From NCBI RefSeq assembly GCF_004912135.1, contig NZ_STGU01000004.1, forward strand, positions 62,001 through 126,000: DNA of 64,000 nucleotides, written 5' to 3'. The notes under the pieces were generated by a model that saw nothing but the letters and a program-made list of their open reading frames with translations, was not told where the DNA came from and did no database searches. Position 1 is the first letter of the stretch. Every line of letters starts with the position of its first letter. The position numbers were made by a program, and so were the translations under genes. This stretch comes from Rhizobium rosettiformans W3 (lineage in GTDB: Bacteria > Pseudomonadota > Alphaproteobacteria > Rhizobiales > Rhizobiaceae). Below, piece after piece: positions 17,159 through 26,514 of this stretch.

Positions 17159-17488
17159 CTAGTCCTTGCTCTTCCTCGTGATGCCGACACGCGCCATCAC
17201 CTCTTTCGGAATCTGATACCGGCGGACCATGTCCGTCTGATTGCGCAGCCCGCAAAGCTCGCGCTGGATCGTCAGCCCGAAGACGGCATCGGCGGCAGCA
17301 TCGATAAGGGGATCGCGTAAAACTCCGTCTTTATCGCGTGCCGCCTCCAGGCGAAGGAGAGCCTCCTCGAGCTTTCGCCCCGCCCGCGCCAGGGCATCGG
17401 CCTTTTCCCCGGCAAGCTCGATTTCGAGCGGGCTCATCATGTCTTTCGCAGACGGAGACAGCAGTGAAGCCGGAGGTCTGAAACTCAT
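17159..17488 (-). CDS. Conserved small alpha-helical protein, unknown function
   Basis: Protein of 109 residues that I do not recognise with certainty. The middle (residues 18-60) is rich in Ala, Glu, Leu and Arg and should form helices or a coiled coil; the end is basic (VGITRKSKD). No signal peptide, membrane segment or catalytic motif is seen. It reads away from the next gene and converges on the RNase D gene with a 49-base gap. Codon use fits the neighbourhood, so it is probably a real gene. Confidence 0.65.
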   Translation of the reverse strand: MSFRPPASLLSPSAKDMMSPLEIELAGEKADALARAGRKLEEALLRLEAARDKDGVLRDPLIDAAADAVFGLTIQRELCGLRNQTDMVRRYQIPKEVMARVGITRKSKD

Positions 17489-17640
17489 CCCTACATCTCA
17501 TCGATGAGAATTGGTGAACACGACGCGACATCTGCCAAGGTTTCATTAACCGAGACTTCGCATCATCGCTCCCAGAAAAATCGGTAGCGAAACGGGCTTT
17601 TCAAGTCACCCGTTTTCATAAAGGCGTTGATCAGGCGACC

Positions 17641-17892
17641 ATGACGGAAGCAACCAGGAACCTCCTTGACTCGGTATCGCGTAATTCATCCACCTATGAC
17701 CTCGACCTGATCGAAATCCCTGTCGATACAGACGAAAGCGAAGAGGAAGGCCCGCGTTATGCGCCGGCCAACTGGTTGGACGCCTTCATCGTCGATGAAC
17801 GCAGCCGTTCTGACGAGGCATTCGGCGAGCGCGTTCCGGTGCCCTCGGATGAGGCCGGCCTCTACCCGCGTTTCATGCGCCTCGTCGATTGA
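17641..17892 (+). CDS. Small acidic hypothetical protein
   Basis: Protein of 83 residues, strongly acidic (DTDESEEEG around residues 30-38), without membrane segments. It is preceded by a 7-base inverted repeat (AAACGGG 17590-17596 and CCCGTTT 17609-17615) and by AAGGCG near the start. Its stop at 17892 directly abuts the end of the convergent phosphoribosyltransferase gene at 17893. I do not recognise the family and cannot suggest a role. Confidence 0.6.
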   Translation: MTEATRNLLDSVSRNSSTYDLDLIEIPVDTDESEEEGPRYAPANWLDAFIVDERSRSDEAFGERVPVPSDEAGLYPRFMRLVD

Positions 17893-19290
17893 TCAGCGCG
17901 GCTGGCTGGCCGCCGTCGCTCTGTCGCGGATCTCGTCCAGGCTCCAGTCCACCAGCAATTCTCCATCCTGCCAGACGGGCCGCAGCAGGTTCTCGCGGCT
18001 GCCCAGGTCTTCCAGGGGCACCGTCACGATATCATAGCCGTCGGCGATGGCCGCCACACGACCGGCCATGGGCGTCTTCTCCTGCGGATTGCTGGGACGC
18101 CGTGCAACGGGGCGCCACGCTCCTTGCGCATCCTGCACGGCGCTCGTGCGCATCGTGAACGACATGGTGTCGCGATTGATCTTGTGCAGCAGGCCCGACC
18201 CCATGCCGAAGGCGATGTTCTCGGCGGAAAAGCCCATGCCCTCGAGCCGGCCGAGGATCATCTGGATGTCCTGGATCGAAACGCCATCGGCCTGCAGGAC
18301 GCGGACATTGCCGTCGAGGACCTTGAAGCCCTTGCCATTGAGCCGCGTGCCGAAAGCGTAAGCCAGCTGCGCCACGACCTGGACGGGGGTGTCGATCGGA
18401 TCACCGCTGTCGGGGCGCACGACGAGAACGCCGCCCGCGGCGCGAACCTTGGTCTGCAGCTTCTTGCCCCAGATTTCTGTGACGGCATTGTGCAGATCGA
18501 AGCTGTCGGAGACGACCGAATAGCCGCCGGCCTCTGCGAAGTTGTCGATCATGTTGGAATAGGCTTCGACTTCCTGCGTCTGCCCCCAGGCAAGAATCGT
18601 CCCATGCTCGGCCGCCGGGATGGAGAGGGCTGGCATGGAGCTCTTGTAGACACGTCGCGCCTGCAAGATGGCCGGCAGCGAGTCCGACGTCTGGAAATGC
18701 ACGAGATGGGCTGCGCCCCCAAGCGCCGCCTGCTCGACGCTCGATGTGCTGCGGCAGCCGTAATCGCTGATTCGGCTCGGCTGCAGTCCCACGGGATCGT
18801 CGGTCGTCCGGTCGAGGAAAGGCTGGATCGCCAGCCGCAGGCGCCAGGCCGTGGTGGCGACAGTCGAGGGATACCAGACAGCCCGCAAAAGTGCGGTTTC
18901 CATGTAGGACGTCAGCCACGGCACCAGCGGATCCGTATTGACCACCTGCATCACCGGCACGCCACGGCGGATCGCCGTGCCCTCGGCAAGGGCTTCGATC
19001 CGAAGTGGCAGGAAGCCGCCATGCGCCTTCAGGATGTGCTCCCAGCCTGCGCGGTCGAAGGGCTGGCCATGGGCCGCGGCAATGTCCTCGGCCTCGTCGA
19101 TGTCGCCCCGTGTAATTGGAGAGGAGAGATAGTCCTTCAGGAACATCTGCAGCCCGAAGAACATCACCTCGGGACGGAAGGAATTGCCACGCGTGGTGAC
19201 GAAGGCGCTGACGGCGCGGGTGTCCTTCGGATACTGCAGAAAGACGCCGAGCTTGTAGCTGTCCGTGTTCAGGAGAAGATTGCGTGTCAT
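17893..19290 (-). CDS. nadV: Nicotinamide/nicotinate phosphoribosyltransferase, NAMPT (NadV) type
   Basis: Protein of 465 residues. Motifs follow the NAMPT family: TDSYK..QYP at the N-terminus, DYGCRSTSS, HFQTSD, SIPAAEHGTI, VVSDSFDL, VRPDSGDP and QADGVS. This group transfers phosphoribosyl from PRPP to nicotinamide, giving NMN in NAD salvage; automated annotation often says nicotinate instead. The ATG at 19290 is chosen because the TDSYK motif should be near residue 10; the longer frame lacks support. It is monocistronic and converges directly on the small acidic gene. Confidence 0.82.
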   Translation of the reverse strand: MTRNLLLNTDSYKLGVFLQYPKDTRAVSAFVTTRGNSFRPEVMFFGLQMFLKDYLSSPITRGDIDEAEDIAAAHGQPFDRAGWEHILKAHGGFLPLRIEALAEGTAIRRGVPVMQVVNTDPLVPWLTSYMETALLRAVWYPSTVATTAWRLRLAIQPFLDRTTDDPVGLQPSRISDYGCRSTSSVEQAALGGAAHLVHFQTSDSLPAILQARRVYKSSMPALSIPAAEHGTILAWGQTQEVEAYSNMIDNFAEAGGYSVVSDSFDLHNAVTEIWGKKLQTKVRAAGGVLVVRPDSGDPIDTPVQVVAQLAYAFGTRLNGKGFKVLDGNVRVLQADGVSIQDIQMILGRLEGMGFSAENIAFGMGSGLLHKINRDTMSFTMRTSAVQDAQGAWRPVARRPSNPQEKTPMAGRVAAIADGYDIVTVPLEDLGSRENLLRPVWQDGELLVDWSLDEIRDRATAASQPR

Positions 19291-19530
19291 GCCTGCGCCT
19301 GTCGTTTTTCCATCCGGCGACGGTCTGCCGCCTTCTCCATGATGCACGCCAATCTATGCGCGAGGCTGGTGTCTCTTCGCTTCCGGTCGCGATTAGCAAT
19401 TGATTAACCATATCGAGCGACGATAGCCGATCGGTGCCGGCTGCGAGGTTTGATCCTGGCAAAGCCTCGCCGTCGTCGTGAGTTTGTCCCAGCGTCATAA
19501 CAAGAGGCACCAGAACCGGAGAGGTCGCCC

Positions 19531-21231
19531 ATGCTTCCTCCAGTCCTTGCGTCAACGAATTCATATCCCGCAACGACCGATGCGCGTGCGCGCCCGGATC
19601 AGTCGGCTGCGCCCCGTGCAACAGCCACGGCAACGCCGCAAGCACCGGTCCTTGCTCAAGAAGCTGCCGTTGCCAGTCAGCTCAACATCATGCTGCTGTC
19701 CGGTCCCGAACGCATGTCGCAGAACCTGGCGACCCTGGCGGAGGTCTTGGGCTCGGCGCTCAAGATCGAGCGACGGACGAACGAAACCCTTTCGGATTAC
19801 ATGGGCCGGTTGATCGAAGGGATCGCGGCCCTTCCGGCCGCCGATCGGCTAAAACTGCAAAGACTTCTGGCGCAGTCTTTCGCCGGTCTGCAGCTCAGAA
19901 CATTACTGGAAGCCATGGCGAGTCCATCCGGGCCGGAACGCGCCACCCTGACGCTTTATCTGGAGCTCTACCGGCAAACCGATCGCGACGGCGCCATGCG
20001 CTCCGTGATCTCGTCCTATCGCGAACTTGCCGGCGAAAGCCGTGCCACTGATCCGGCCGTAGCGCGGCGCATCGCAGCGAATGATGGCGGCCGACCAACG
20101 TTGCCGGGCAGTCCCGCCTCCGATCAAAAGCTGGCCCAGGTCTCGCAGGCAGCGCCGCTGACTGAGGCTCGAACGCTTGGCGGCGGAAACGCCGATGCCG
20201 ATTCGCCGGATGCGCCCCTTGAACGAGCGCTTCCCCCAGATGCTGCCCGCCCGCGAACGGCTGCGATGTACCCGTCTCAGTCGCCTGCCGGCCAAGAGCA
20301 GCCCGGTCGAAATTCAAGAACCGCGGCAGACCCTGCGTCCGCTGCAGCGCGCGAGAGCGCCAGAATGAGCGGCGACGGTGTTTCCAGACAAGCACTGTCC
20401 GACGCCCCGGCGCGTCCAGAGGCGCCCGCTGCCAATGCCAAGCTGGACACAGCCCCGGCAGCCCCGCGCAGTGCCGTAGCCGACGTTCCCCTTGAGACGG
20501 ATGCCGATGGTTCTCTGGTGCCCGAGCGCCGCACAGTGACTGTACCCGTTCCAGTCACCATCCCCGCGCCGGGACAAGCATCGCAGACGCTGCCGGCCTC
20601 CTGGCTTGCGGAGCTGCTGGATACCGATTTCGTCCGGGCGCTCCTGCAACTGAAGACGCTGCCCGCTGATACAAGGCAGGGGACACCGGCAGGCAGTCTT
20701 CCGGGTTCTCCGGAACAGGCGATGGCCGCCCCTGGCACTGAGACAGAAGCTGCGGCCGTGCGCGCCGTAACGGCGGACGATGGCTCTCAGCCATTCGATC
20801 CCGCGTCTCGCGAGGCCGTTGAAGAACGCAGTACACCATTACCTGTGGCGCTGCCGGAGCAGGCCGCGATCCGCCCGACCCTGTCGCGCGAGGGCCTCCC
20901 GCTGCCCTTTATCTCCTACCTGATCGACGACGATTTCGAGATCGGCGAAGTCGAAGAGGAGGAGGAAAGACCGGGTCAGGATCAGGACAGTGACGAGGAC
21001 AATGAGGCGCAAGACCTCGCGCCCTTCGAAGAGCCCGCCGACGAAGAGGGCGAGGGGAGTGATGAAGTCGAAGCGGCACTTGCCGTGGCCACCGACCCTC
21101 TGATCGCCACCGAAGAGCGCGCAGAAGGCGCCACCGCGCAAGCCGCCCTGCCGTCGCCGACCGACCGCCCCTTCGGCCTCCAGACCGAACCCGCGCATCA
21201 GCTCTATCTCCGGATGGCCGGTCTCACCTGA
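19531..21231 (+). CDS. Large Ala/Pro-rich acidic hypothetical protein
   Basis: Protein of 566 residues that I do not recognise. Residues ~50-165 look folded and helical (SDYMGRLIEGIAALP, LLAQSFAGLQL, LTLYLELYRQ). Residues ~170-440 are low-complexity Ala/Pro/Ser/Arg and probably disordered. A short ordered piece (LPLPFISYLIDDDFE) is followed by a very acidic run and a closing HQLYLRMAGL. No signal peptide or membrane helix is seen. The architecture of two small conserved ends joined by a disordered middle suggests a scaffold or an envelope- or flagellum-related protein, but this is a guess. Confidence 0.7.
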   Translation: MLPPVLASTNSYPATTDARARPDQSAAPRATATATPQAPVLAQEAAVASQLNIMLLSGPERMSQNLATLAEVLGSALKIERRTNETLSDYMGRLIEGIAALPAADRLKLQRLLAQSFAGLQLRTLLEAMASPSGPERATLTLYLELYRQTDRDGAMRSVISSYRELAGESRATDPAVARRIAANDGGRPTLPGSPASDQKLAQVSQAAPLTEARTLGGGNADADSPDAPLERALPPDAARPRTAAMYPSQSPAGQEQPGRNSRTAADPASAAARESARMSGDGVSRQALSDAPARPEAPAANAKLDTAPAAPRSAVADVPLETDADGSLVPERRTVTVPVPVTIPAPGQASQTLPASWLAELLDTDFVRALLQLKTLPADTRQGTPAGSLPGSPEQAMAAPGTETEAAAVRAVTADDGSQPFDPASREAVEERSTPLPVALPEQAAIRPTLSREGLPLPFISYLIDDDFEIGEVEEEEERPGQDQDSDEDNEAQDLAPFEEPADEEGEGSDEVEAALAVATDPLIATEERAEGATAQAALPSPTDRPFGLQTEPAHQLYLRMAGLT

Positions 21232-21245
21232 TCCCATTGGTTCAA

Positions 21246-21277
21246 AAGAAAAAACCGCCGGAATTGCTCCCGGCGGG
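21246..21277 (-). terminator. Rho-independent terminator of rpsA
   Basis: On the minus strand CCGCCGG (21276-21270), an 8-base loop and CCGGCGG (21261-21255) are followed by TTTTTTCTTTT. It lies 27 bases after the rpsA stop. Confidence 0.88.
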
Positions 21278-21303
21278 TTCTTTCATTCACTCAACAGCGA
21301 GGA

Positions 21304-23007
21304 TTAGTCGTTGTTGCGGTTCTTCAGGGCTGCACCCAGGATGTCGCCGAGCGAAGCGCCCGAGTCGGACGAACCGAACTGAGCAACGGCTTCCTTCTCT
21401 TCTGCGATCTCGAGAGCCTTGATCGACAGCATGACCTTGCGGTCCTTCTTGGAGAAGTTGGTGACGCGGGCGTCGACAACCTGACCGACCGAGAAACGCT
21501 CCGGACGCTGATCGTCACGATCGCGTGCCAGGTCGTTGCGGCGGATGAAGGACGTGATGTCCTCGTGGTTGACCAGCTTCACTTCGATGCCGCCATCGTT
21601 GATGCCGATGACTTCGCACGAAACGACGGCGTTCTTGCGCAGGTCGCCGGAAGCGGCGGCATCGCCGACCGAGTCCTTGCCGAGCTGCTTGATGCCGAGC
21701 GAGATGCGTTCCTTCTCGACGTCGACGTCGAGAACGACAGCCTTGACCACGTCACCCTTGTTGTACTCTTCGATGACCTGTTCGCCCGGACGGTTCCAGT
21801 CGAGATCCGACAGGTGAACCATGCCGTCAACGTCGCCTTCGAGGCCGATGAACAGGCCGAACTCGGTCTTGTTCTTGACTTCGCCTTCGACTTCAGTGCC
21901 GGCCGGGTGGCTGAAGGCAAATGCCTGCCACGGGTTCTCGAGGGTCTGCTTGAGACCGAGCGAGATACGGCGCTTCGACGGATCGACTTCGAGAACGACG
22001 ACGTCGACGTCCTGCGTGGTCGAAAGGATCTTGCCGGGATGAACGTTCTTCTTCGTCCAGGACATCTCCGAGATATGGATCAGGCCTTCGATGCCCGGCT
22101 CCAGCTCGACGAATGCACCGTAGTCGGTGATGTTCGTGACGGTACCGGAAATCTTCTTGCCAACCGGGTACTTGGCAGCGATGCCATCCCACGGATCCGA
22201 CTCGAGCTGCTTCATGCCGAGCGAGATGCGGTGGGTTTCCTGGTTGATGCGGATGATCTGAACCTTGACCGACTGGCCGATGGACAGGATTTCCGAAGGA
22301 TGGTTGACGCGGCGCCATGCCATGTCGGTGACGTGCAGCAGGCCGTCGATGCCGCCGAGGTCAACGAACGCACCGTAATCGGTGATGTTCTTGACGACGC
22401 CGTCAACAACCTGGCCTTCTTCGAGGTTCTGAACGATTTCAGAACGCTGCTCGGCACGGCTTTCTTCGAGAACCGTACGACGCGAAACAACGATGTTGCC
22501 GCGACGCTTGTCCATCTTGAGGATTTCGAAGGGCTGCGGGTTGTGCATCAGCGGGGTGACGTCGCGGATCGGACGGATGTCGACCTGCGAACGCGGAAGG
22601 AAGGCAACGGCGCCGTCGAGGTCAACCGTGAAGCCGCCCTTGACCTGGTTGAAGATAACGCCTTCAACGCGCTCGCCAGCTTCGAACTTGGCTTCGAGCT
22701 TGATCCAGCTTTCTTCGCGACGCGCCTTTTCGCGCGACAGAACAGCTTCGCCGAGAGCGTTTTCGATGCGCTCGACGTAAACTTCAACTTCGTCGCCAAC
22801 CTTGAGCGTGCCGTCCTTGGCACGGGCGCCGAATTCCTTCAGCGCGATGCGGCCTTCGACCTTGAGGCCGACGTCAACGATCGCGACGTCCTTCTCGATA
22901 GCCGTGACGATGCCCTTGGCAACATAGCCTTCGGCCAGGTCGGTCTTGGCAAAGGATTCCTCGAGGAGGGCTGCAAAGTCCTCGCGCGACGGGGTAGAAA
23001 CAGACAT
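21304..23007 (-). CDS. rpsA: 30S ribosomal protein S1
   Basis: Protein of 567 residues, the usual size for alphaproteobacterial S1. Six S1 RNA-binding repeats can be followed, each with patterns such as NITDYGAFVDLGGIDGLLH and GLIHISEMSW. S1 unfolds mRNA on the small subunit and is needed for most translation starts. The start at 23007 follows AGGAGA; a slightly longer frame has no such site. Codon use is strongly biased, as for ribosomal genes. A stem-loop in the leader (23021-23038) may serve S1 autoregulation. It follows cmk in the classic cmk-rpsA order. Confidence 0.98.
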   Translation of the reverse strand: MSVSTPSREDFAALLEESFAKTDLAEGYVAKGIVTAIEKDVAIVDVGLKVEGRIALKEFGARAKDGTLKVGDEVEVYVERIENALGEAVLSREKARREESWIKLEAKFEAGERVEGVIFNQVKGGFTVDLDGAVAFLPRSQVDIRPIRDVTPLMHNPQPFEILKMDKRRGNIVVSRRTVLEESRAEQRSEIVQNLEEGQVVDGVVKNITDYGAFVDLGGIDGLLHVTDMAWRRVNHPSEILSIGQSVKVQIIRINQETHRISLGMKQLESDPWDGIAAKYPVGKKISGTVTNITDYGAFVELEPGIEGLIHISEMSWTKKNVHPGKILSTTQDVDVVVLEVDPSKRRISLGLKQTLENPWQAFAFSHPAGTEVEGEVKNKTEFGLFIGLEGDVDGMVHLSDLDWNRPGEQVIEEYNKGDVVKAVVLDVDVEKERISLGIKQLGKDSVGDAAASGDLRKNAVVSCEVIGINDGGIEVKLVNHEDITSFIRRNDLARDRDDQRPERFSVGQVVDARVTNFSKKDRKVMLSIKALEIAEEKEAVAQFGSSDSGASLGDILGAALKNRNND

Positions 23008-23020
23008 GAAATCTCCTAGT

Positions 23021-23038
23021 CGCATCCATCTGGATGCG
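23021..23038 (-). promoter_or_regulatory. Stem-loop in the rpsA leader
   Basis: A 7-base perfect inverted repeat (CGCATCC, 4-base loop, GGATGCG) lies immediately upstream of the rpsA ribosome site. S1 is known to repress its own mRNA through leader structure in other bacteria; a similar role here is inferred. Confidence 0.5.
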
Positions 23039-23159
23039 TGAGCGCCGGGGGTTGGTGTTGATCTTGGCCGGCAACCGATCCGCTCTTCTTGAAGAGCAAT
23101 TCCGGCGCGGGGACTGGATGTCGGCCCTCAGGCTCCGGCTTTGCCGGGTCCTGGTCACT

Positions 23160-23786
23160 TCATTTCGTCAGGGCAGCGTCGATGAGTGCCTTCGCCGCGA
23201 AGAATGCGGCCTCTATACTCATTTCGGAAGTATCTAGCAAGTGCGCGTCATCCGCTGGTTTCAAGGGGCTGTCGGCCCGTCCCATGTCGCGCTCGTCCCG
23301 CTTCTTCACATCGGCGAAAATCGCGTCGAAGTCGGCGCTCTCGCCCTTGCCCAGGATCTCGTCATATCGGCGCTTCGCCCGCACTTCCGGAGAAGCGGTC
23401 ACATAGAGCTTCACAGGAGCCTCGGGGCAGACGACGGTGCCGATGTCGCGACCGTCGAGGACGGTGCCGGGTGCACGCTTCGAAAACGCCCGTTGTGCCT
23501 CAACCAGCGCCCGGCGCACGGAGGGCATGACCGCGATCTTCGAGGCCGCCTCGCCGATGGCATGGGCAGACAGCACGTCACGGTCGAGGCCGGCGAGCTC
23601 CACGGCGAGCGCCATGCGCTCGGCAACCGCCTCGTTGTCGAGCGGCAGCCCGGCATCGAGAAGGGCCTTGGCCGTTGCGCGATAGGTGAGGCCGGTATCG
23701 AGGTGGTGATAGCCATAGGTCTCGGCAATCCGTCGCGACAGCGTTCCCTTGCCGGCCGCGGCCGGCCCGTCGATGGCAATGATCAT
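23160..23786 (-). CDS. cmk: Cytidylate kinase
   Basis: Protein of 208 residues. The P-loop [13 protein letters not shown] is at the N-terminus, and LDTGLTYRA and [10 protein letters not shown] are the CMP-binding segments. It phosphorylates CMP and dCMP with ATP to make the diphosphates. The start at 23786 places the P-loop near residue 6, as in the family; upstream codons in the same frame have no similarity. It lies 152 bases before rpsA on the same strand, an arrangement conserved from E. coli to rhizobia. Confidence 0.96.
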   Translation of the reverse strand: MIIAIDGPAAAGKGTLSRRIAETYGYHHLDTGLTYRATAKALLDAGLPLDNEAVAERMALAVELAGLDRDVLSAHAIGEAASKIAVMPSVRRALVEAQRAFSKRAPGTVLDGRDIGTVVCPEAPVKLYVTASPEVRAKRRYDEILGKGESADFDAIFADVKKRDERDMGRADSPLKPADDAHLLDTSEMSIEAAFFAAKALIDAALTK

Positions 23787-24054
23787 GAAGCTCTCTTTGC
23801 GTTGCGTGCGGTGACAGTCTGATACAAAGCTTGGCCCCGCTTGCCAAGCAAGCTCCAAGAAGCTGAAGCCGAACCCCTGACGGCACCATCCGGCATGCTC
23901 GGCGAGGTGGCGCAACATCAACCCCTTTTCTGTCGCAGTTTGCCTTTGACAGACGCTGTGCCAGCGATTAAGGGGACCGACTACAGTTTGGCCGGCCTCG
24001 CGCCGGGCGCTAGGCGTATGCCCTTATTCTTCACGACTTCATGAGGCTTTGACA

Positions 24055-24441
24055 GTGGCAAAGGCAGAACTTGGAACGAAACGCACTTGCCCCGACACCG
24101 GCAAGAAATTCTACGACCTGAACAAGGACCCGATCGTGTCGCCGTACACGGGCAAGTCCTGGCCGCTTTCCTATTTCGAGGAAACCTCGGTCGCAGCCAT
24201 CATGGAAAAGGCTGAGGAAGAGGATGTCGCGGAAGTCGATACCGAAAACACCGATGTCGAGCTCGTCTCGCTCGAGGACGCCGACGATTCCTCCAGCGGT
24301 GACGACATTCCGGACATGGGCGATGACGACGTCGAAATCGACGGCGACGACGACGATACCTTCCTGGAAGCCGACGAAGATGATGACGACGACGACATGT
24401 CCGGTCTCATCGGCGTGACCGGCGACGACGACGAAGTCTGA
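24055..24441 (+). CDS. TIGR02300 (FYDLN acid) family protein
   Basis: Protein of 128 residues with a conserved N-terminal half (ELGTKRTCPDTGKKFYDLN and DPIVSPYTGKSWP) and a long Asp/Glu-rich tail (residues ~58-128). This is the FYDLN_acid family, confined to alphaproteobacteria, function unknown. The first part resembles a small metal or nucleic-acid-binding fold with one Cys, and the tail may bind cations or basic proteins. The GTG at 24055 is preferred because the family starts MAK-ELGTKR; GAGG lies 9 bases upstream. Confidence 0.85.
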   Translation: MAKAELGTKRTCPDTGKKFYDLNKDPIVSPYTGKSWPLSYFEETSVAAIMEKAEEEDVAEVDTENTDVELVSLEDADDSSSGDDIPDMGDDDVEIDGDDDDTFLEADEDDDDDDMSGLIGVTGDDDEV

Positions 24442-24457
24442 TATTTCAAGGATTTCG

Positions 24458-24495
24458 AGCCCGGGCCTAAAAAAATGCCCGGGCTTTCATTTTTC
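24458..24495 (+). terminator. Rho-independent terminator of the TIGR02300 gene
   Basis: AGCCCGGGC (24458-24466), a 10-base loop rich in A and GCCCGGGCT (24477-24485) are followed by TTCATTTTT. It ends the gene before the tRNA. Confidence 0.88.
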
Positions 24496-24595
24496 GGCTT
24501 GCCATCTCCGATTACCGGAAGTATCAAGCCGCCACCCCGACGGAAGCAGCGCTTTCAAGGGGTTCCCGGAGCCGGAAGTAACCCGGTACCCTGAT

Positions 24596-24671
<76 letters not shown>

Positions 24672-24777
24672 AATCCTCCCTGAACGTGAACTTAAGTTTC
24701 TGCAGCAATAGGCTGGTCTCAGAGAGCCGTCGATTGGCTTCCGTTGTTTCGAAGCTCTTAGATGACGGCTTGAACCC

Positions 24778-24975
24778 TCACCGCTGAAACAACTCCACCC
24801 GCTCGCCGCTTTCCGACAGATCGATCTGGAACCAGTCGATGATCTTGCGGATGTCGAGCTTCACCTCGCCGTCGCGCAGCTTCAGATGCAGCTTGTCTTC
24901 GCTGACATGGAGCGGAGTGCCGATGTAAAGGCGGTCGTTGCCGGAGTCGTCCACGGTATCGATGGCAAATCGCAT
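24778..24975 (-). CDS. Small conserved hypothetical protein (65 aa)
   Basis: Protein of 65 residues (MRFAIDTVDD to VELFQR). The start at 24975 has GGGAGG on the minus strand at good distance; a longer frame further upstream has poor composition. It looks like a small beta-rich domain with alternating charged and hydrophobic residues. No known motif, signal or membrane segment is seen. It lies between tRNA-Ala and a YdcF-like gene, convergent to the tRNA. Role unknown. Confidence 0.6.
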   Translation of the reverse strand: MRFAIDTVDDSGNDRLYIGTPLHVSEDKLHLKLRDGEVKLDIRKIIDWFQIDLSESGERVELFQR

Positions 24976-25117
24976 GGGTTTCCTCCCGAAAAATTCACAA
25001 GGCAAAGGATGACAGTGGCACGAGGGTTTAGTAACGCCTCCTTGAGCGAAGCTGGTCTCCTCTCGCTGAGGCCGGCATGAGAGATGGCCCGGGAGAACCG
25101 GGCAGGGAGAATGCCCG

Positions 25118-25909
25118 TTGTTCGTTGTTTCCAAGGTGTTCTGGAACCTGGTCCAGCCGCTGTCGCTGGTGTTCCTGTTCGCGGCTTTGGCCCTTCTGCT
25201 GATTGGCCTCAAGCACCTCCGCCTGGCGGCCGCAGCCCTGTCCTTCGCCCTCGTCGTTCTCTTTCTCACGCTCTACACAACGCTCGGGTCTTTTCTCCTC
25301 CAGACGCTGGAAGCTCGTTTTCCACGGCCCGCGGGAGACCCGCCTGAGCTTGCCTGCATGATCGTGCTCGGTGGCGCCTTCGAGACGGAAGTCACCACGG
25401 CACGGGGAGGGATGGATCTCAATCAGGCAGGGGACCGATTCGTCGAGGCACTGCGTCTCGCCATCCGATATCCTGAGGCAAGGATTCTGGTGTCCGGCGG
25501 GGACGGCTCCCTGAGCGGCATCTATGAAGGCGATGCGGCAGCCTCGATCCGCTTCTTCGAGGCCTTCGGAATCTCGCGCGACCGGCTGATCGCCGAGACG
25601 ACATCGAGAAACACGGACGAGAATGCGCAAAACAGCCGTGAGCTGCTCGCCTCGAACGGTCTTGGCCAATGCCTGCTGATCACCTCCGCCTTCCACATGC
25701 CGCGTTCCGTCGGGCTGTTTCGCAAGGCAAACGTCGAGGTCACGCCCTGGCCGGTCGATTACCGCACGGCGGGCAACATCTCCTTTGCACTCGATTTCAC
25801 CCAGCCGACGCTGAATTCCCAGCAGATGTCGACCGCAGTTCGCGAATGGGTCGGATTGGTGGCCTACAAATTGATGGGCCGCATCGCTGCGGTCTTCCCG
25901 GCGCCGTAG
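25118..25909 (+). CDS. YdcF/ElyC-like DUF218 membrane protein
   Basis: Protein of 263 residues. Two N-terminal hydrophobic helices (residues ~12-60) are followed by a DUF218 domain with IVLGG, VSGGDGS, TSRNTDENA and ITSAFHMPRS, the conserved set of the family. E. coli ElyC of this family affects peptidoglycan assembly through the lipid carrier. A TTG at 25118 is the likely start, eight bases after GGCAGGGAGA; the nearby ATG at 25111 is out of frame. Enzymatic activity of the family is not settled. Confidence 0.82.
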   Translation: MFVVSKVFWNLVQPLSLVFLFAALALLLIGLKHLRLAAAALSFALVVLFLTLYTTLGSFLLQTLEARFPRPAGDPPELACMIVLGGAFETEVTTARGGMDLNQAGDRFVEALRLAIRYPEARILVSGGDGSLSGIYEGDAAASIRFFEAFGISRDRLIAETTSRNTDENAQNSRELLASNGLGQCLLITSAFHMPRSVGLFRKANVEVTPWPVDYRTAGNISFALDFTQPTLNSQQMSTAVREWVGLVAYKLMGRIAAVFPAP

Positions 25910-25915
25910 GCGGGG

Positions 25916-26389
25916 TCACTTCTTCGAGATCGTCAGGAATTTCGTGCCGCGCACGCGCACCGTCATCGCACAGGGCTCCTGGCCTTCTTCCCGCTCGCAA
26001 TAGCGCGGGTGCATCTTGAGCACGAAGACCATGTTGCCGAAGCGCTTGATGAAGTCATAGGAGTACATCTGCGCCGTGGCGATCATGAAGTAGCCGCCTT
26101 CCTTCACCTGGAGGTAGAAGTTGAAAGGGCAGCCTTCCGCCGTGCAGTCCGGGCCGCGTACGCCGTCGCAGACGATCTCGCTGCTGTTGGTCACCGCGTC
26201 CTTGATGCCGTCATTGTTGATGTCGATGCGGTCGATGAAGCCGCTGCCATATTGCACGGTGTCGCAGCGCTCTGCGTAGTGGTTCTTCTCGTAAATTTCG
26301 GGGTCGCTCAGCAATTCCTGCTGGGCAACGGCAGGCGCGGTCGCCAGGCCGGTCGCAACGACGAGGAAGAGGCGCAAGAAGAAAGTCAC
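25916..26389 (-). CDS. Secreted hypothetical protein with signal peptide
   Basis: Protein of 157 residues with a Sec signal peptide (FFLRLFLVVATGLATAPAVAQ), so probably periplasmic. Mature part contains several cysteines (CDTVQ, CDGV, DCTAEGC, YCERE, PCAM), probably in disulfides, and an Asp-rich loop DRIDINNDGIKD that looks like a calcium-type loop. Start is GTG at 26389. It converges on the YdcF-like gene with a 6-base gap. Family not recognised. Confidence 0.7.
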   Translation of the reverse strand: MTFFLRLFLVVATGLATAPAVAQQELLSDPEIYEKNHYAERCDTVQYGSGFIDRIDINNDGIKDAVTNSSEIVCDGVRGPDCTAEGCPFNFYLQVKEGGYFMIATAQMYSYDFIKRFGNMVFVLKMHPRYCEREEGQEPCAMTVRVRGTKFLTISKK

Positions 26390-26514
26390 GGGGATGGACT
26401 CCAGATCGCATTCTGTGCTGAACGAGGCGTAAGTCTAGCGCCAGCGTCTTGCCTCACCCTTAACGACATGCTGCAAATCTGGCCGGCACCAAGCCTGCAA
26501 CGAGGGAAGAAGTC

